Shown: positions 8,711 to 19,423, numbered from the stretch's first letter. The stretch is DNA of 64,000 nucleotides from Oerskovia jenensis (GCF_016907235.1 NZ_JAFBBO010000001.1:3534001-3598000); one strand, 5' to 3'. Notes: generated by a model not told the origin, from the letters alone. Numbers and translations: made by a program.

Positions 8711-9585
8711 CCCGCACGACCCCTCCCACGCCGAGCACCGCCGGCCCCGCGACGAGCACCACCGGGCTCGAGGTGCGGGACCTGACGGTGCGGACGTCGT
8801 CGGGCCGGGTGCTGCTCGACCGTGTGAGCTGGCGCGTCGCGCCCGGCGAGCGCCTGGGCGTGATCGGCGAGTCCGGCTCGGGCAAGTCGCTCACCGCGGC
8901 CGCGATCCTCGGGCTGCTGCCCGACGGCATGACCGCGACCGGGCAGGTCCTGCTCGACGGGACCGACCTGCTGAGCCTCGGCGAGGAGGCCCTGCGCCGC
9001 GTGCGCGGGGCGCGGATCGCCATGGTCTTCCAGGAGCCCTTCACGGCGCTCGACCCGCTCATGACGATCGGTCGGCAGATCGCCGGGCCGCTGCGCCTGC
9101 ACCGCAAGGTCTCGCGTGCCCGGGCCGCCGAGCTCGCCGCCGACCTGTGCCGCCTGGTGCGCCTCGACGACACCGAGCGCATCCTCGGGTCCTACCCGTG
9201 GCAGCTCTCGGGCGGACAGCGCCAGCGCGCGTGCCTCGCGATGGCGCTCGCGTGCGAGCCCGACGTGCTCATCGCCGACGAGCCCACCACGGCCCTCGAC
9301 GTGACCGTCCAGGCCGAGATCCTCGACCTGCTCGACGACCTCATCGAGCGCACCGGGACCGCCCTGGTGTTCGTGTCGCACGACCTGCCGGTCGTCGCCC
9401 GCGTCACGCGCGACCTCGTCGTCATGCGGCACGGGAAGGTCGTCGAGGCCACGAGCGTCGCTCGCGCCCTCGAGGCTCCCGAGGACCCGTACACCCGGTC
9501 GCTGCTCGCCGCCGCACGCGCCGTGACCCACCTGCCGACCCTGCACCCGACCACCCTGCACCCGACCACCCAGGAGGACCGATGA
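8707..9585 (+). CDS. ABC transporter ATP-binding protein, DppD type
   Basis: First ATPase of the importer, 292 residues. Walker A GESGSGKS is near residue 53, the signature LSGGQRQR near 167, Walker B VLIADEPTTALD near 187 and the switch His in VSHDLP near 220. All nucleotide-binding motifs are intact. The 3' end carries a short tandem repeat of CTGCACCCGACCACC (about two and a half units, 9526-9570), translated as a THLPTLHP-type tail. It lies between the DppC and DppF type genes with ATGA overlaps on both sides. Confidence 0.92.
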   Translation: MTRTTPPTPSTAGPATSTTGLEVRDLTVRTSSGRVLLDRVSWRVAPGERLGVIGESGSGKSLTAAAILGLLPDGMTATGQVLLDGTDLLSLGEEALRRVRGARIAMVFQEPFTALDPLMTIGRQIAGPLRLHRKVSRARAAELAADLCRLVRLDDTERILGSYPWQLSGGQRQRACLAMALACEPDVLIADEPTTALDVTVQAEILDLLDDLIERTGTALVFVSHDLPVVARVTRDLVVMRHGKVVEATSVARALEAPEDPYTRSLLAAARAVTHLPTLHPTTLHPTTQEDR

Positions 9586-10439
9586 GCGACCAGCCCGCCG
9601 AGGGTGACGCCCTGCTTGCCGGGAGTGACCGGCACCCTGCCGAGGGCGACCGGCACCCTGCCGAGGGTGACGCCTCACCGTTCGTCGCGCTCGACGGGGT
9701 GTGGCGCGAGTTCGGCGGATCGCGCCGCACGCCCCCGACGGCGGCGCTCGCGGGCGTCGACCTCGCGGTCCGTGCGGGCCGCAGCGTGGGGATCGTGGGG
9801 GAGTCGGGCGCGGGGAAGTCGACGCTCCTGCGCCTCCTGCTTGGGCTCGACAGCCCGACGCGCGGCACGGTCTCCTACCGCGGCGCTCCCCTGGACCGCC
9901 GGGACCGCGCGCTCATGCGGCGGTATCGCCGCGAGGTGCAGGTCGTCCTCCAGGACCCGCGCACGTCGCTCGACCCGCGCATGACCGTCGCGCGGATCGT
10001 CGCCGAGCCGCTGCGCTCGCTCAAGATCGGCGGCGACGTGTCGGCGCGCGTCGACGAGGTGCTGGGATGGGTCGGCCTCGACCCCGACGCCCGGACGAAG
10101 TACCCGGCCCAGTTCTCCGGTGGCCAGCGTCAGCGCATCGCGATCGCGCGGGCCCTCGCGCCCTCGCCGTCGGTCCTGGTGGGCGACGAGCCCGTGAGTG
10201 CGCTCGACGTGTCGGTGCGTGAGCAGGTCATGGACCTGCTGCGCGGGCTCCAGAGCGAGCTGGGGCTCACGCTCGTCCTGGTCAGCCACGACATGGCGAT
10301 CGTCGGGCAGCTCTGCGAGGAGACCGTCGTGCTGCGCGGGGGAGAGGTCGTCGAGTCCGGCCCCACGCGCGAGGTGCTGACCCGGCCCGCGGCCGCGTAC
10401 ACGCGCGAGCTGCTCGCGGCGGTGCCGACGCTGCCCTGA
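9582..10439 (+). CDS. ABC transporter ATP-binding protein, DppF type
   Basis: Second ATPase, 285 residues. Walker A GESGAGKSTL is near residue 72, the signature FSGGQRQR near 177 and Walker B VLVGDEPVSALD near 198. The first 30 residues are unusual: they contain repeats of the type DRHPAEGD encoded by a 21-base tandem repeat (about 9626-9670), and they precede the ATPase fold, which begins near FVALDGVW. It is the last gene of the operon, and a 7-bp hairpin follows the stop at 10449-10468. Confidence 0.9.
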   Translation: MSDQPAEGDALLAGSDRHPAEGDRHPAEGDASPFVALDGVWREFGGSRRTPPTAALAGVDLAVRAGRSVGIVGESGAGKSTLLRLLLGLDSPTRGTVSYRGAPLDRRDRALMRRYRREVQVVLQDPRTSLDPRMTVARIVAEPLRSLKIGGDVSARVDEVLGWVGLDPDARTKYPAQFSGGQRQRIAIARALAPSPSVLVGDEPVSALDVSVREQVMDLLRGLQSELGLTLVLVSHDMAIVGQLCEETVVLRGGEVVESGPTREVLTRPAAAYTRELLAAVPTLP

Positions 10440-10448
10440 GGTGCGTGC

Positions 10449-10468
10449 CGCCGTCGGACAGGACGGCG
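10449..10468 (+). terminator. Small hairpin after the ABC operon
   Basis: CGCCGTC (10449-10455) pairs with GACGGCG (10462-10468) ten bases after the DppF stop. There is no T-tract, as is usual in GC-rich actinobacteria. The larger inverted repeat at 10491-10548 may do the main work. Confidence 0.4.
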
Positions 10469-10490
10469 ACACAGCGGGATCCCGTCGACG

Positions 10491-10548
10491 TAGAGGGTTC
10501 TTGTCGAGACAGAGGCCTGCGGACCTCGGTCTCGACGAGAACCCTCTA
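10491..10548. repeat. 20-bp-arm hairpin between the ABC operon and amylase
   Basis: The arms are 10491-10510 and 10529-10548; they match at 19 of 20 positions, with the mismatch forming a G-U pair. The 18-base loop can itself pair (GAGG 10512-10515 with CCTC 10524-10527). It sits 52 bases after the operon stop and 265 bases before the amylase start, so it can terminate the importer transcript. Its length resembles that of the other hairpins in this window. Confidence 0.75.
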
Positions 10549-10582
10549 TCTCGTGGTGCCCGCGCTGCCCAGCCCGAGAACC

Positions 10583-10662
10583 CGCAATCTTCTTGCGTGT
10601 CCGAAAGGGCTGACACGTCCCATCCGTCTGTGTAATCTTTCAGCAAGAATCCGCAACATTCT
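10583..10662 (+). promoter_or_regulatory. Amylase promoter with candidate operators
   Basis: CTGACA (10610-10615) and TAATCT (10633-10638) are 17 bases apart, a good sigma-70-type promoter, giving a predicted start near 10645. Two inverted repeats flank it: CGCAA-N5-TTGCG at 10583-10597 and AGAAT-N7-ATTCT at 10646-10662. GCAAGA/CTTGC-like elements of this kind occur in maltose (LacI-family) operators of actinomycetes, so control by maltodextrin is plausible. No such regulator gene is in the window. Confidence 0.6.
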
Positions 10663-10813
10663 GCAAGGTGGCAGGGTGCGGGCTCGGCCGGTCGATCGGA
10701 CCGGAGCAATGGCAGGGGAAGCGGTAGACGTGCCGGCGCCGACGCCGGGGCGAGGACGGGCAGCCACGCGCCGATGCGGGGCTGTGCGCAGCACCGAAAC
10801 GGAGAACGCAGCA

Positions 10814-12916
10814 ATGATGCTCAGCCGAACAACCAGACCTGTCCGCACGAAGCCGCGGCGCAGACTTCTCGCCGGGCTCACGGCGCTCGCCGTGGTCACG
10901 TCGGGCCTCGTCGCCGGGGCCGTGCCCGCCGCGGCCAAGGCACCGACGCCCTCACCCGTGGTCGCGTCCGAGAACGGCCGGGGGAACGTCGTCCTCAACA
11001 TGTTCCAGTGGACGTGGGACGCCGTCGCCGCCGAGTGCACCAGCACGATCGGGCCCGCCGGGTTCGGCTACGTCCAGGTCTCCCCACCCCAGGAGCACAT
11101 CCAGGGCACCGCGTGGTGGACCTCGTACCAGCCCGTGAGCTACAAGATCGAGTCCAAGCTCGGCAACCGCGCCGAGTTCCAGAACATGGTGAACACGTGC
11201 AAGGCGGCGGGCGTGGGCATCGTGGTCGACGCGGTCGTCAACCACACGGCAGGCGCCGACACCGGGTCCGGCACAGGCACCGGCGGGACCAGCTACTCGG
11301 TCGACAGCTTCCCGGGTGTCCCGTACGGCGCGAACGACTTCAACGACTGCCGCGCCAACATCACCAACTACGGCGACCGGTACAACGTCCAGAACTGCCG
11401 CCTCGTCTCGCTCCAGGACCTGCGCACGAGCTCCGACTACGTGCGCGGCAAGATCGCGGGATACATGAACGACCTGCTCGGCCTGGGCGTCGCAGGCTTC
11501 CGCATCGACGCGGCCAAGCACATCCCGGCCGCCGACCTCGAGGCCATCAAGGCCAAGCTGACCAACCCGAACGTCTACTGGGTCCACGAGGTCATCGGGG
11601 CCGGGGGAGAACCCGTCCAGCCCTCCGAGTACCTGGGCAGCGGGGACTCGCACGAGTTCAACTACGCGCGCACGCTCAAGAGCCGCTTCGACGGCAGCAT
11701 CGCGAGCCTCGACGAGATCGGCAACGGGCTGCTCACGTCCGACCGCGCCGGGGTCTTCGTCGACAACCACGACACCGAGCGCAACGGCGAGACCATGAAC
11801 TACAAGTGGGGCGCCAAGTACACGCTCGCCAACGCGTTCATGCTGTCGTGGCCCTACGGCTCGCCCGCGGTCTACACCGGCTACACGTGGACCGACAAGG
11901 ACGCAGGGGCGCCCGGCGCCACCAACGCCTCGGTCCCCGACGCGAGCTGCTCCAGCAGCTCCTGGACCTGCACCCAGCGCTGGACGGAGATCGCCGGCAT
12001 GGTCGGCTTCCACAACACGGTCGAGGGCACGTCCGTGACGAACTGGTGGGACGACGGCAACAACAACATCGCCTACGGCCGGGGGGCCAAGGGCTACATG
12101 GCGATCAACAACACCGCCTCCGCCGTCACGCGCACCTACCAGACGTCGCTGCCCGCGGGCACCTACTGCGACGTCGTGGCCACGAAGGACTGCTCGGTGA
12201 CGCGGACCGTGAGCGCGTCGGGCACGTTCACCGCGACGGTCCCCGCGTACGGCGCGCTCGCGCTGCACGTCGGCAAGACCGGTGGCACGCCGTGCACGGT
12301 CGACTGCCCGACCACCTCCGCCACCACGGTCTACTACTCGACCTCGACGGGATGGAACGCGTACAAGGTCCACTACAAGGTCGGTGCGGGTGCCTGGACC
12401 ACGGCCCCCGGGGTCGACATGTCCGCAGCCTGCACGGGCTGGGTCTCGCGCGAGATCCCCGCGAACGGGGCGACGATCACCGCCGCGTTCACCAACGGCT
12501 CGGGCACCTGGGACAACAACGGCGGCAAGGACTACGCCCTGACCGGGCAGCACGTCCAGGTCTCCGGTGGCGTCGTGACCGTGGGCAACCCGTGCGCGGG
12601 GACCGGTGGCGGTCCCGGTGAGACCGAGGGCGACGCGAGCTTCTCCGTGAACGCCACCACGGTCCTGGGGCAGAACGTCTACGTCGTGGGCAGCATCCCC
12701 GCCCTCGGCTCGTGGGCGCCCGCCGCGGCCAAGCCCCTGTCCTCCGCGACGTACCCCGTGTGGAAGGTCGTGCTCGACCTGCCCGCCGGGACGACCTTCG
12801 AGTACAAGTACGTGAAGAAGGACGGCGCGGGCACCGTGGTCTGGGAGAGCGGTGCCAACCGCACCGCGACGGTCGGGGCGAACGGGGCCGTGACGCTGAC
12901 AGACACCTGGAGGTAG
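10814..12916 (+). CDS. Secreted alpha-amylase, GH13 with two starch-binding modules
   Basis: The 700-residue exported enzyme hydrolyses alpha-1,4 bonds in starch. A twin-Arg-like basic stretch and a signal peptide end near residue 42 (PAAAKA). The GH13 regions are in order: DAVVNH near 138, GFRIDAAKH near 230 (nucleophile Asp), VHEVIG near 256 (acid/base Glu) and FVDNHDTER near 314. After the barrel and its C-domain come a CBM25-like module (about 505-595, YYSTSTGWNAYKVHYK) and a CBM20 module (about 608-700, NVYVVGSIPALGSW). I chose the first of two adjacent ATGs at 10814 because GGAG lies nine bases upstream. It is a stand-alone transcription unit. Confidence 0.93.
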   Translation: MMLSRTTRPVRTKPRRRLLAGLTALAVVTSGLVAGAVPAAAKAPTPSPVVASENGRGNVVLNMFQWTWDAVAAECTSTIGPAGFGYVQVSPPQEHIQGTAWWTSYQPVSYKIESKLGNRAEFQNMVNTCKAAGVGIVVDAVVNHTAGADTGSGTGTGGTSYSVDSFPGVPYGANDFNDCRANITNYGDRYNVQNCRLVSLQDLRTSSDYVRGKIAGYMNDLLGLGVAGFRIDAAKHIPAADLEAIKAKLTNPNVYWVHEVIGAGGEPVQPSEYLGSGDSHEFNYARTLKSRFDGSIASLDEIGNGLLTSDRAGVFVDNHDTERNGETMNYKWGAKYTLANAFMLSWPYGSPAVYTGYTWTDKDAGAPGATNASVPDASCSSSSWTCTQRWTEIAGMVGFHNTVEGTSVTNWWDDGNNNIAYGRGAKGYMAINNTASAVTRTYQTSLPAGTYCDVVATKDCSVTRTVSASGTFTATVPAYGALALHVGKTGGTPCTVDCPTTSATTVYYSTSTGWNAYKVHYKVGAGAWTTAPGVDMSAACTGWVSREIPANGATITAAFTNGSGTWDNNGGKDYALTGQHVQVSGGVVTVGNPCAGTGGGPGETEGDASFSVNATTVLGQNVYVVGSIPALGSWAPAAAKPLSSATYPVWKVVLDLPAGTTFEYKYVKKDGAGTVVWESGANRTATVGANGAVTLTDTWR

Positions 12917-12929
12917 CCGGCTCCCGGCA

Positions 12930-12958
12930 CCGCTGCCCCCCGCAGTCCCGGGCAGCGG
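12930..12958 (+). terminator. Terminator hairpin after amylase
   Basis: CCGCTGCCC (12930-12938) pairs with GGGCAGCGG (12950-12958), 14 bases after the amylase stop. Confidence 0.6.
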
Positions 12959-13019
12959 GCGACAGGTAGCGGGGCTCCCGCCCAGGGGTCCTCCGGTCCG
13001 CGCTCCCTACGATGGGCGC

Positions 13020-15295
<2,276 letters not shown>

Positions 15296-15352
15296 GCTGA
15301 CGCATCCCCGCTGAGCACGGCCTGACCCTCGGGTCCGACCGCTGCCGGTACC

Positions 15353-15390
15353 CGGACGCCCGGTGGTTCCTCGGAACCACCGGGCGTCCG
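15353..15390 (+). terminator. 18-bp perfect hairpin terminator of eno
   Basis: Arms 15353-15370 and 15373-15390 (CGGACGCCCGGTGGTTCC and its complement) are perfectly paired, with a nominal two-base centre, 57 bases after the eno stop. Confidence 0.85.
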
Positions 15391-15516
15391 TGCTTGCGCC
15401 GCAGGCACCCCGACACGCGCCGGGTTGTGAACGCTTGGTGTGGATCCGGCCACGTTGCCCCGGCACGCCGTGCTCCCTGCACCGCGGGGGCCGCGCGGCG
15501 CGGCACAATCGGCTCC

Positions 15517-16437
15517 ATGCCCACGAACCGTCGCCCGTCCACGCCCGGCGCCTCGCCGCGCCCGGGTGGCGGTCGCAGCGGAGGTGCGCGGGGCGACGGT
15601 CGGTCGTCGACCGGCCGCGCGCGGGGCGCCTCCGGCCCGACGACGTCACGCTCCGACGCGGGCACGTCCGGCGGGGCCGGCACGGGTGCCCCGAAGGCCC
15701 GACCGGTGACGGGCGCGACCAAGGGTGCGGGCGCAGCCAAGGGATCGAGCCCCACGACGGGAGCGGGGCGCAAGCCGGCGGCGCCGCGGAAGCCGTCGAC
15801 CACGTCGGCGGCAGGCACGGGCACGGGGAACCGACCCGCCGGCGCCGCGAAGTCCCCGACCTCCTCGTCGGCGCGCACCCCGCGGACCCCGCGGACGACC
15901 ACCTCGACGCGGGCTCCTGCGCTCGCGGACCGTCGCCGCAGCCGCAACGGCCTCCTGCTGCCCGAGGTGGTGACCGTCCGGTCGCTCGTGATCGCCGTCG
16001 TCGTGCTCCTTGCGGTCGTCCTGCTCCTGCCCACCCTGCGCGCCTACGTGAACCAGACCGGCGAGCTGCGTGCGCTGCGCGCCGAGGTCGCCGCGGCCGA
16101 GGCCGAGCGGGACGACCTCCAGGTCCAGCTCGGTCGATGGGACGACGAGGCGTACGTGATCGCCCAGGCGCGCGACCGGCTGAGCTACGTCATGCCGGGT
16201 GAACGCGCCTGGCGGGTCATCGACCCGGAGTCGGTCGTCGACGACCTCGACCCGGAGACGGGACGCAAGGTCACGGACGGCCCTGTCGGCGTCGAGGGCA
16301 ACGACGGTGCACCCTGGTACACCTCGCTGTGGCGGTCTGTACAGCTCGCGGGGGAGCAGCCGGCACCGGGGGAGACACCGCCCGAGGACGGCGCCGACGT
16401 ACCCGCCGAGACCGACCCGCCCACCCCCACGCCCTAG
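15517..16437 (+). CDS. FtsB/DivIC-type septum formation initiator
   Basis: This is a bitopic division protein that bridges FtsL/FtsQ in the divisome. The product has 306 residues, far longer than E. coli FtsB. Residues 1-135 are a low-complexity Thr/Gly/Ala/Arg-rich cytoplasmic stretch. One TM helix (about 150-170, SLVIAVVVLLAVVLLLPTL) is followed by a coiled coil (LRALRAEVAAAEAERDDLQ) and the DivIC-like ARDRLSYVMPGE. A Pro-rich tail ends it. I chose ATG 15517, preceded by ACAATC; upstream in-frame codons read as non-coding. Position between eno and DUF501 is the conserved actinobacterial one. Confidence 0.85.
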   Translation: MPTNRRPSTPGASPRPGGGRSGGARGDGRSSTGRARGASGPTTSRSDAGTSGGAGTGAPKARPVTGATKGAGAAKGSSPTTGAGRKPAAPRKPSTTSAAGTGTGNRPAGAAKSPTSSSARTPRTPRTTTSTRAPALADRRRSRNGLLLPEVVTVRSLVIAVVVLLAVVLLLPTLRAYVNQTGELRALRAEVAAAEAERDDLQVQLGRWDDEAYVIAQARDRLSYVMPGERAWRVIDPESVVDDLDPETGRKVTDGPVGVEGNDGAPWYTSLWRSVQLAGEQPAPGETPPEDGADVPAETDPPTPTP

Positions 16438-16565
16438 GCCACGACGGACCACCGGTCCGTCCGCGGCGACGTCGATTCTCGTTCCGGCCGCTCGACCGGG
16501 GAGAATGGGGTGGCGCCGGATCTCGGCGTCGACCAGCACCGCACGCCGCAGAACGGAAGACCCTC

Positions 16566-17231
16566 GTGAACGACTCGACCCCCTCCGCCCCGCACGACGC
16601 GGACCTCGGTGGCGCAGCCGACGCGTCGTCCGCCCCTGCCAGGTCGACCGACCCGACGGCGACGGCCCCAGTGGCTGCGGACGGTTCCGCGCAGCCCCCG
16701 GCCGCACCGGCCGTCTCAGCCGTTCCCGAGGCGGACCGTTCTCGACCCGAGGTGACTGCCGAGGACCTCGAGGTCCTGCAGGAGCAGCTCGGTCGCCCGG
16801 CACGGGGCGTCGTGGGCATCGCCGCGCGCTGCGTGTGCGGCCGCCCGCTCGTCGTGCACACCGCACCGCGCCTGCCCGACGGCACCCCGTTCCCCACGAC
16901 CTACTACCTGACCAGCCCCGGCGCGGTCGCAGGGGCCTCGACGCTCGAGGCGAACAGCGTCATGAAGGAGATGTCCGAGCGGCTGACCCAGGACGAGGCT
17001 CTCGCGGCCGCCTACACCCGGGCGCACGAGCACTACCTCGCGGCGCGCGAGTCGCTCGGGCACGTCGAGGAGATCGCGGGCATCTCGGCGGGCGGCATGC
17101 CCGTGCGGGTCAAGTGTCTGCACGTGCTCGTGGGCCACGCGCTCGCGGCCGGTCCTGGCGTGAACCCGCTGGGTGACGAGGCGCTCGTCATGATCTCGGG
17201 CACCTGGCGCGCGGACCGCTGCACCTGCTGA
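16566..17231 (+). CDS. DUF501 domain protein
   Basis: The 221-residue product carries a DUF501 domain from about residue 60 on: ARGVVGIAARCVCGRPLVV, TYYLTSPGAVAGASTLEANS, and the closing GMPVRVKCLHVLVGHALA. Conserved Cys residues (CVCG, KCLH) suggest metal binding or redox, but no function is established. The first 60 residues are Pro/Ala-rich. GTG 16566 is chosen as start with GGAAGA upstream. It is always found between ftsB and ppx in this gene block, so a role near the envelope or polyphosphate is guessed from position only. Confidence 0.85.
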   Translation: MNDSTPSAPHDADLGGAADASSAPARSTDPTATAPVAADGSAQPPAAPAVSAVPEADRSRPEVTAEDLEVLQEQLGRPARGVVGIAARCVCGRPLVVHTAPRLPDGTPFPTTYYLTSPGAVAGASTLEANSVMKEMSERLTQDEALAAAYTRAHEHYLAARESLGHVEEIAGISAGGMPVRVKCLHVLVGHALAAGPGVNPLGDEALVMISGTWRADRCTC

Positions 17232-17344
17232 GCGGTCGACCCGCGGACCTGCGCGCCGCCGTCGGCTGTGATGCTCGTGACGCCGACCGTCCACGGGCGG
17301 CGTCCGCGCCCGCAGCGGCGGCGACGGGTGGCACCCTTGATGTC

Positions 17345-18298
17345 ATGACTTCTTCTCGCGTCGCCGCGATCGACTGCGGCACCAACTCGATCCGCCTCCT
17401 CGTCGCCGACGTCGACCCCGAGACGGGCGTGCTCACCGAGCTCGACCGCCGCATGGAGGTCGTACGTCTCGGCCAGGGCGTCGACCGGACGGGCCGACTG
17501 GCCCCGGAGGCGCTCGCGCGCACGCTCGACCAGGCGGCCGAGTATGCCCGGGTGATCGAGGAGCTCGGGGCGACGCGCACGCGGTTCGTGGCGACGTCGG
17601 CCACGCGGGACGCGGAGAACCGCGGCGAGTTCGTCGAGGGCGTCCTGGCCCGCCTGGGCGTCGAGCCCGAGGTCGTGTCCGGGACGGAGGAGGCCGAGCT
17701 GTCGTTCCGCGGCGCGACGGGCGTGGTCGCGGCGAACCACCCCGGTCCGTTCGTGGTCGTGGACCTCGGGGGCGGGTCGACCGAGCTCGTGCTGGGCACC
17801 GACGCCCCGGAGGCCGCGTGGTCCATGGACGTGGGCTGCGTGCGCATGACCGAGCGCCACCTGCGCTCGGACCCGCCGACGGCCGAGGAGATCTCGGCGG
17901 CGCGGGCCGACGTGCGGGCAGCGCTCGACACGGCCTCGCTCACGGTCCCGCTGGGCAAGGCCGCGACGCTCGTGGGGCTCGCGGGTTCGGTGACGACCGT
18001 GACGGCGCACGCGCTGGGCCTCGAGCGGTACGACCGCGACCGGATCGACGGCGCGGTGCTGTCGGTCGACCAGACGCTGGCCGCGTGCGAGGACCTGCTG
18101 GGCCGCACGCGCGCCGAGCGCGAAGCCCTGGGCTTCATGCACCCGGGCCGCATCGACGTGATCGGTGCGGGCGCGCTCGTGTGGGCCGAGGTCGTGCGCC
18201 GGGTGCGCGACGACGTCGCGGCCGCGGGCGGCGAGCTCACGTCGGTCGTGACGAGCGAGCACGACATCCTGGACGGGATCGCGCTGTCGATCGCGTGA
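17345..18298 (+). CDS. ppx: Exopolyphosphatase / pppGpp phosphohydrolase (Ppx/GppA family)
   Basis: This family removes terminal phosphate from polyphosphate or pppGpp. The 317-residue product shows the sugar-kinase/actin fold phosphate loops AIDCGTNSIRLLVADV (residues 7-22) and VVDLGGGSTELVLG (about 138-151), plus the catalytic-Glu segment around VATSATRDAENR. It is the last gene of the mazG-eno-ftsB-DUF501-ppx block and ends just before hairpin A. Many actinobacteria carry two paralogues, so substrate choice (polyP or pppGpp) is open. Confidence 0.92.
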   Translation: MTSSRVAAIDCGTNSIRLLVADVDPETGVLTELDRRMEVVRLGQGVDRTGRLAPEALARTLDQAAEYARVIEELGATRTRFVATSATRDAENRGEFVEGVLARLGVEPEVVSGTEEAELSFRGATGVVAANHPGPFVVVDLGGGSTELVLGTDAPEAAWSMDVGCVRMTERHLRSDPPTAEEISAARADVRAALDTASLTVPLGKAATLVGLAGSVTTVTAHALGLERYDRDRIDGAVLSVDQTLAACEDLLGRTRAEREALGFMHPGRIDVIGAGALVWAEVVRRVRDDVAAAGGELTSVVTSEHDILDGIALSIA

Positions 18299-18307
18299 CC
18301 TCCTCCG

Positions 18308-18367
18308 CCGAGAAGTGAGTTGGCGCCCCTGGATCGCACGAATCAGGGGCGTCAACTCACTTCTCGG
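18308..18367. repeat. Hairpin repeat A, 24-bp arms
   Basis: Arms are 18308-18331 and 18344-18367 with one G-U position and a 12-base loop (GATCGCACGAAT). It lies between the convergent ends of ppx and the DUF559 gene, whose last codons (Glu-Lys-stop) are within the right arm. The 60-base unit is repeated with a single base change at 19361-19420, and its outer sequence CGAGAAGTGAG recurs at 59205. Confidence 0.9.
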
Positions 18368-19259
18368 TGAGGCCCGGGACCGCGCGAGACCGGAGCAGCG
18401 TGGCAACGCGCGCCACGAGTCGCGCCGGGTGGCGGTAGACGTCGTCGGCCGTGACGACCACGGTCCGCCACCCGAGGTCCTCGAGCCACTGCCTCTTCGC
18501 GACGTCCCGGCGCCAGGTCCGGGCGTCGGTGCGGTGCACGTCGCCGTCGTACTCGATCGCGACCCTCTCGGCGACGTAGACCATGTCCGGGAGGGCGACG
18601 AAGCAGCCGTTCCCGGCGAGGACCGGGACGTTGACCTGCGGGCACGGTAGGCCCGAGCGGACGAGCACGAGCCGGGTTCGGGTCTCCATGGGCGAGTCGG
18701 TCCCGGTGCGGAGATCGTCGAGGGCGGCCCGCATCCGTGCGACGCCGCGCGCACCTGCCGGTGTGCCGTGCACCGTCTCCCGCAGGTGCCCGAGCGTCGA
18801 CGCCGGGGCCTTGCGGCGCAGGAGCGAGTCCCCGAGCACGATGAGCTCGTCGAGCGGCAGGGTTCCGGCGAGCTGTCGCCACGCGTGCTCAGGGGTGACG
18901 ACCAGCTGCCCGTCCAGGTGCTGCACCGGCAGCAGGTCGGCGTCGTGCGTGTGGGTCACGCACCCGGTGCGACGGGGGACGACGGCGCTGCTGGGGACGC
19001 TCAGGTGCACGCGGGCGTCGCGCGCGACCTGCCGGGGGAGGTCGATGCCGTGGAGACTGAGCGCGCTGCCGTGACTGATCGCCGAGCCCGCGGGCGCGCA
19101 TCGCATCATGGCGGCGGCCCGGACGGGGAGAGCGTCGGCCTGCTCTGCCGCGACGCGCAGGCCACGGGTGGGGATCGCGAGGCGTGGGTGGCGCAGCGCT
19201 TTCGAGGAGAGCCCGGAGGCTCGGCCCTCGGCCAGGGTGAACGGTTCGTCGGTCCGCAT
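18357..19259 (-). CDS. DUF559 / AbiEi-like protein with Vsr-type nuclease domain
   Basis: The 300-residue product has an N-terminal region like the AbiEi antitoxin-type winged helix seen in many actinobacterial proteins (FTLAEGRASGLSSKALRH, then SHGSALSLHGID). The C-terminal DUF559 domain has a PD-(D/E)XK pattern: LPDMVYVAERVAIEYDGDVH near residues 230-250, then WRRDVAKRQWLEDLGWRTVVV. This is the Vsr-like endonuclease fold, with Asp and Glu residues kept. ATG 19259 is chosen; a GTG at 19319 would add 20 Pro-rich residues. The gene is bracketed by hairpins A and B, and its stop lies inside hairpin A. Its substrate is unknown; relatives occur in many copies per genome. Confidence 0.75.
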   Translation of the reverse strand: MRTDEPFTLAEGRASGLSSKALRHPRLAIPTRGLRVAAEQADALPVRAAAMMRCAPAGSAISHGSALSLHGIDLPRQVARDARVHLSVPSSAVVPRRTGCVTHTHDADLLPVQHLDGQLVVTPEHAWRQLAGTLPLDELIVLGDSLLRRKAPASTLGHLRETVHGTPAGARGVARMRAALDDLRTGTDSPMETRTRLVLVRSGLPCPQVNVPVLAGNGCFVALPDMVYVAERVAIEYDGDVHRTDARTWRRDVAKRQWLEDLGWRTVVVTADDVYRHPARLVARVATLLRSRAVPGLTEK

Positions 19260-19357
19260 GCGGGCACTGTGCCGCGAGGCGGGTGGGGGCGGGGGCCGCA
19301 GCGGGCGACCTGTGGACACGGGTGTCGGGAGCGCACTCTGTGGACGCGCACCTTGCC

Positions 19358-19423
19358 CCGCCGAGAAGTGAGTTGGCGCCCCTGGATCGCACGAATAAGG
19401 GGCGTCAACTCACTTCTCGGCGG
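19358..19423. repeat. Hairpin repeat B, 26-bp arms
   Basis: Arms are 19358-19383 and 19398-19423 with one G-U position and a 14-base loop. Bases 19361-19420 match 18308-18367 at 59 of 60 positions in the same orientation. Unlike A, it lies between two divergent genes (DUF559 on minus, padR on plus), where neither needs a terminator. Confidence 0.9.

Noticed and set aside
18357-19259. Complete type IV toxin-antitoxin system
   Set aside because: Only the AbiEi-like/DUF559 protein is present; no AbiEii-type nucleotidyltransferase partner gene is adjacent.
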